A DNA stretch of 64,000 nt from Streptomyces tropicalis (GTDB lineage: Bacteria; Actinomycetota; Actinomycetes; Streptomycetales; Streptomycetaceae): assembly GCF_029269835.1 (NCBI RefSeq), contig NZ_JARJBB010000007.1, positions 248,001-312,000 of the forward strand. Reading direction: 5' to 3'. The notes under the pieces are model-generated. The model was not told where the DNA came from, searched no databases, and saw only the letters and a program-made list of their open reading frames with translations. Positions within the stretch are counted from its first letter, which is position 1, and each line of letters starts with the position of its first letter. Below are positions 61,705 to 64,000 of the stretch, in pieces. Both the position numbers and the translations under genes were made by a program.

Positions 61705-63116
61705 GCGCCGCGGAGCGCGCCACCGTCTTCGCGGAGACGATGACCGGGACGGTCCGGCTGCGCGGCGAGGACGCGGACCGTCCGATCCGCGCCGATCTCA
61801 CCGTCCGCTGCGGGACGTTGATGCTGCCGCACCGCACGACGCCGGCCCGGGCCACGGGACGAGTGCGCATCGCCGGTCGGGCCGACGACACCCGGGCCGC
61901 CGGGACCCTCGAGATCTCTCCGCTCGCCCGGCGCCGCATCCACTACCGGATCACCTTCTCCCTCGACGGCCGCCCCTGCGTCCTGGAGGGCTGGAAGTCG
62001 ATCGGCCTGCGACGGCCCCTGGCGTCCCTGACCGTGCTGCCCTTCACCCTCACCCGCGAGGGCTCCCCGGACCCGGTCGGCACCGGCGTCCTGCGCTTCC
62101 GCACCACGACCGCGCTCGGCCCGTTCCTGGCGAGCATGCGCTTCCCGCGCCGGGACGAGGCCCGCGCCGCATGGGCTCCGCGCTCCACCGGGACCCCGGG
62201 CCGCACCGAGGTCTGGTACACCACCGCCACCGACCCGGCGACGGGTACCGGGCTGTGGCTGCACCACGAGGTCGTCACGCCGGCCGGCTCGGGCAGCCCG
62301 TACGCACACGGCTGGGCCGCCGTCTTCCCGGGGAAGGGCGCGGACCCGGTCGTCCATGCCCGGTTCGGCCCGGTGCCGTGGCCCCCGGAGCCGTCCGGGG
62401 GTTTCACGGCCGCCGGGGTGGAGGCGGTGCCGGGCCGGCTGCGCGGCACCGCGGGCCCGCTGTCGTGGGACCTCACCGAGGAGTGCGGCGACGACGGCCC
62501 GCTGTACACGTTCCCCCGCTGGTCCTGGCGGCGGCCGCTGCTGCCCGCCGCCCAGATCGTGCCGTCCCCGCGGGCGCACTACACGGGAGTCGTCCGCCAC
62601 GGTCCGGACCGGCTGGAGCTGCGTCGCGCGCCGGGCGCGTCGGCACGGATCTACGGCCACGGCAACGCCCGCCGCTGGGCGTGGCTGCACGCCGACCTCG
62701 GCGGAGGGGACGTCCTGGAGGTGGTCGCGGCGGTGTCCATGCGGCCCGGCCTGGACCGGCTGCCGCCGCTGGTCTTCCTGCGGCTGCGCAAGGACGGCCG
62801 GGTCTGGCCCCGGGGCGGACTGCGCTCCGCGATCGGCTGGGCGGGCCGGGGCCGGTTCCGGGCCGACCTGGGGCTGCCCGAGTGGACGGTGACCGGACGC
62901 GCGGGGCGCCGCCGCGTCACGGTCCGGGTCACCCAGCATGCGGACCGCACGCTGGAGTTGGGGTACACCGACCCCGACGGCTCCCCCGCCACCTGCCGCA
63001 ACAGCGAGACCGCCGACGCCCGTGTGGTACTGGAACGCCGTGGCCGCGGAGGGTGGCGCACCGAGGCAGAGTGGACCCTCGACGGCACCGCGCACGCGGA
63101 GGTGGGGGACCGATGA
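61701..63116 (+). CDS. Conserved hypothetical protein with lipocalin-like (AttH/CrtC-type) features
   Basis: This is a 471-residue soluble protein with no signal peptide. The middle part (about 175–300) has EVWYTTATDPATGTGLWLHH and SPYAHGWAAVFPGKGADPVV, which resemble the lipocalin-like AttH/CrtC/tocopherol-cyclase-type fold. The N-terminal 150 residues form another beta-rich domain (RIHYRITFSLDGRPCVLEGW). It is coupled by overlap to both the GntR gene and the GMC oxidoreductase, so it probably binds or modifies the same hydrophobic substrate. The family assignment is tentative. Confidence 0.7.
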   Translation: MSAAERATVFAETMTGTVRLRGEDADRPIRADLTVRCGTLMLPHRTTPARATGRVRIAGRADDTRAAGTLEISPLARRRIHYRITFSLDGRPCVLEGWKSIGLRRPLASLTVLPFTLTREGSPDPVGTGVLRFRTTTALGPFLASMRFPRRDEARAAWAPRSTGTPGRTEVWYTTATDPATGTGLWLHHEVVTPAGSGSPYAHGWAAVFPGKGADPVVHARFGPVPWPPEPSGGFTAAGVEAVPGRLRGTAGPLSWDLTEECGDDGPLYTFPRWSWRRPLLPAAQIVPSPRAHYTGVVRHGPDRLELRRAPGASARIYGHGNARRWAWLHADLGGGDVLEVVAAVSMRPGLDRLPPLVFLRLRKDGRVWPRGGLRSAIGWAGRGRFRADLGLPEWTVTGRAGRRRVTVRVTQHADRTLELGYTDPDGSPATCRNSETADARVVLERRGRGGWRTEAEWTLDGTAHAEVGDR

Positions 63117-64000
63117 GCTCCACCGCCGTCCGGGGACTGGTCGCGGCCCTGCTGGCGGACGAGGGCGGCGGCTGGCCGGCGGCCGTGCCGGACCGCGTCG
63201 GCCGGCTGCTGGCCTCGATGCCCGCACCGGCCCGCCACGGCTTCACGGCGGCGGCCGCCGCCGTGGACGCCTGCGCGACGGCGCGGACCGGGCGCCGTCT
63301 GGCCCGGCTGACGCCCGCGGAGCGGGAGACGGTACTGACCCGGCTGGCGGGACTGCCGGGAGCGGCGGCGCTGCTGGACGTGGTGAAGGTGCCGGTGCTG
63401 CTGGCCGCCGGCACCGAGCGCATGCTGCACGCGGGGGCCGCCGCCCCGCCCCCGGCCGCTCCCGAGGACCCGCCGCTCGACTGCGTGCCGTCCGCGCACT
63501 GGCCGGACCGCTCCCGCGCCGACGCCGTGGTGATCGGGTCGGGCGCGAGCGGAGCGGTGGCGGCGCGGACGCTGGCGCGGGCCGGGCTGCGGGTGCTGGT
63601 GCTGGAGGAGGGGCGGCGGCACAGCACCGCGGAGTTCGGCCGGCGGGCACCGCTCGACCGGTTCGCCGAGCTGTACCGCGACGGCGGAGCCACGGTCGCG
63701 CTCGGCGCTCCCCCGCTGCTGATCCCGACGGGACGCGCCGTGGGCGGCACCACGGTTGTCAACTCGGGCACCTGCTACCGCACTCCGGACCATGTGCTGG
63801 CGCGCTGGCGCTCCCGGTCGGGTCTGCACGACCTGGCGGACGCGACCGCGTTCGGCGCCCGGCTGGACGAGGTGGAGCGGATGCTGCGGGTCGCCGTCCA
63901 GCCGCTCGACGTGCTCGGTCGCAACGGCACGCTCGCCCTCGCCGGCGCCCGCGAACTGGGCTGGCGGGCCGGTCCGTTGCGGCGCAACGCGCCCGGCTGC
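63113..64000 (+). CDS. GMC-family oxidoreductase (3'-partial)
   Basis: The ATG overlaps the previous stop (ATGA) and the frame is open for 296 codons to the window end. Residues 1–130 form a helical domain (LTPAERETVLTRLAGLPGAA) like that found before some long-chain alcohol and steroid oxidases. The FAD dinucleotide motif follows: ADAVVIGSGASGAVAARTLA with LVLEEG. PTGRAVGGTTVVNSGTCYRT is the second GMC flavin loop. It should oxidise an alcohol or sterol. The catalytic His/Asn lie beyond the window. Confidence 0.88.
   Translation, partial: MSSTAVRGLVAALLADEGGGWPAAVPDRVGRLLASMPAPARHGFTAAAAAVDACATARTGRRLARLTPAERETVLTRLAGLPGAAALLDVVKVPVLLAAGTERMLHAGAAAPPPAAPEDPPLDCVPSAHWPDRSRADAVVIGSGASGAVAARTLARAGLRVLVLEEGRRHSTAEFGRRAPLDRFAELYRDGGATVALGAPPLLIPTGRAVGGTTVVNSGTCYRTPDHVLARWRSRSGLHDLADATAFGARLDEVERMLRVAVQPLDVLGRNGTLALAGARELGWRAGPLRRNAPGC

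Overview
The window is very GC-rich actinobacterial DNA and almost certainly Streptomyces. The lineage signs are GTG/TTG starts, a Streptomyces subtilisin inhibitor, a tap–tpg telomere pair, an MsiK-style sugar ABC operon without its own ATPase, a DUF2993 protein and a bL37-type micro-protein. The tap–tpg pair implies a linear replicon. Together with a spare-looking lgt and at least three frame-broken genes, it suggests a chromosome arm or another accessory region. No insertion sequence, prophage or CRISPR array is visible.

1–9.9 kb: a histidine kinase cut at the window edge, small stand-alone enzymes (DUF899, GNAT, Nudix) and a frameshifted lamin-tail pseudogene. Then comes a coherent N-acetylmuramic acid salvage locus: anmK and a sodium:solute symporter diverge from a MurR-like RpiR regulator and murQ. 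9.9–17.6 kb: a carbohydrate locus in which a glycogen-debranching-like hydrolase diverges from a LacI regulator, a binding lipoprotein and two permeases, followed by a flippase-like membrane protein.

17.8–25.2 kb: the SSI-type protease inhibitor, a DUF2993 protein, a DesK/NarL-type two-component pair, a repeat-rich gap before a zinc-finger anti-sigma-like protein, a GAP-family membrane protein and a BrkB/YihY membrane protein with a coupled 11-residue leader ORF. 25.2–29 kb: a secreted HNH nuclease, then tpg and tap. 29–37.2 kb: a broken membrane gene, a VOC protein, WYL-regulator and MFS genes with abnormally overlapping tails, an IMPase-like protein lacking two metal ligands, lgt, and a MarR regulator with an MFS exporter. 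A 16-bp motif is shared by the regulator's and the exporter's upstream regions.

37–50.4 kb: an orphan FAD subunit, an FdhF/YdeP-type molybdoenzyme, an FUSC-type membrane protein, a broken DUF3533 gene, bL37, a ClpC paralogue, a PPOX protein, an unusual tRNA-Gly-like gene and a YpfJ-type zinc peptidase. 50.4–55.5 kb is the most interesting part. Three genes joined by ATGA overlaps encode an ATP-grasp ligase, a dikinase with glucan-water-dikinase-like domain order and an MFS exporter. A PAS–LuxR regulator faces away from them across a palindrome-bearing gap. This looks like a compact, possibly undescribed make-and-export pathway.

55.8–64 kb: a DHA2 MFS exporter and a catalytically degenerate histidine-phosphatase-fold protein. 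Next are the cobalt transporter genes cbtB–cbtA behind a clear cobalamin riboswitch, and a DUF1206 protein. Last is a GntR-regulated operon with an elaborate operator, a lipocalin-like protein and a GMC oxidoreductase that runs off the end.
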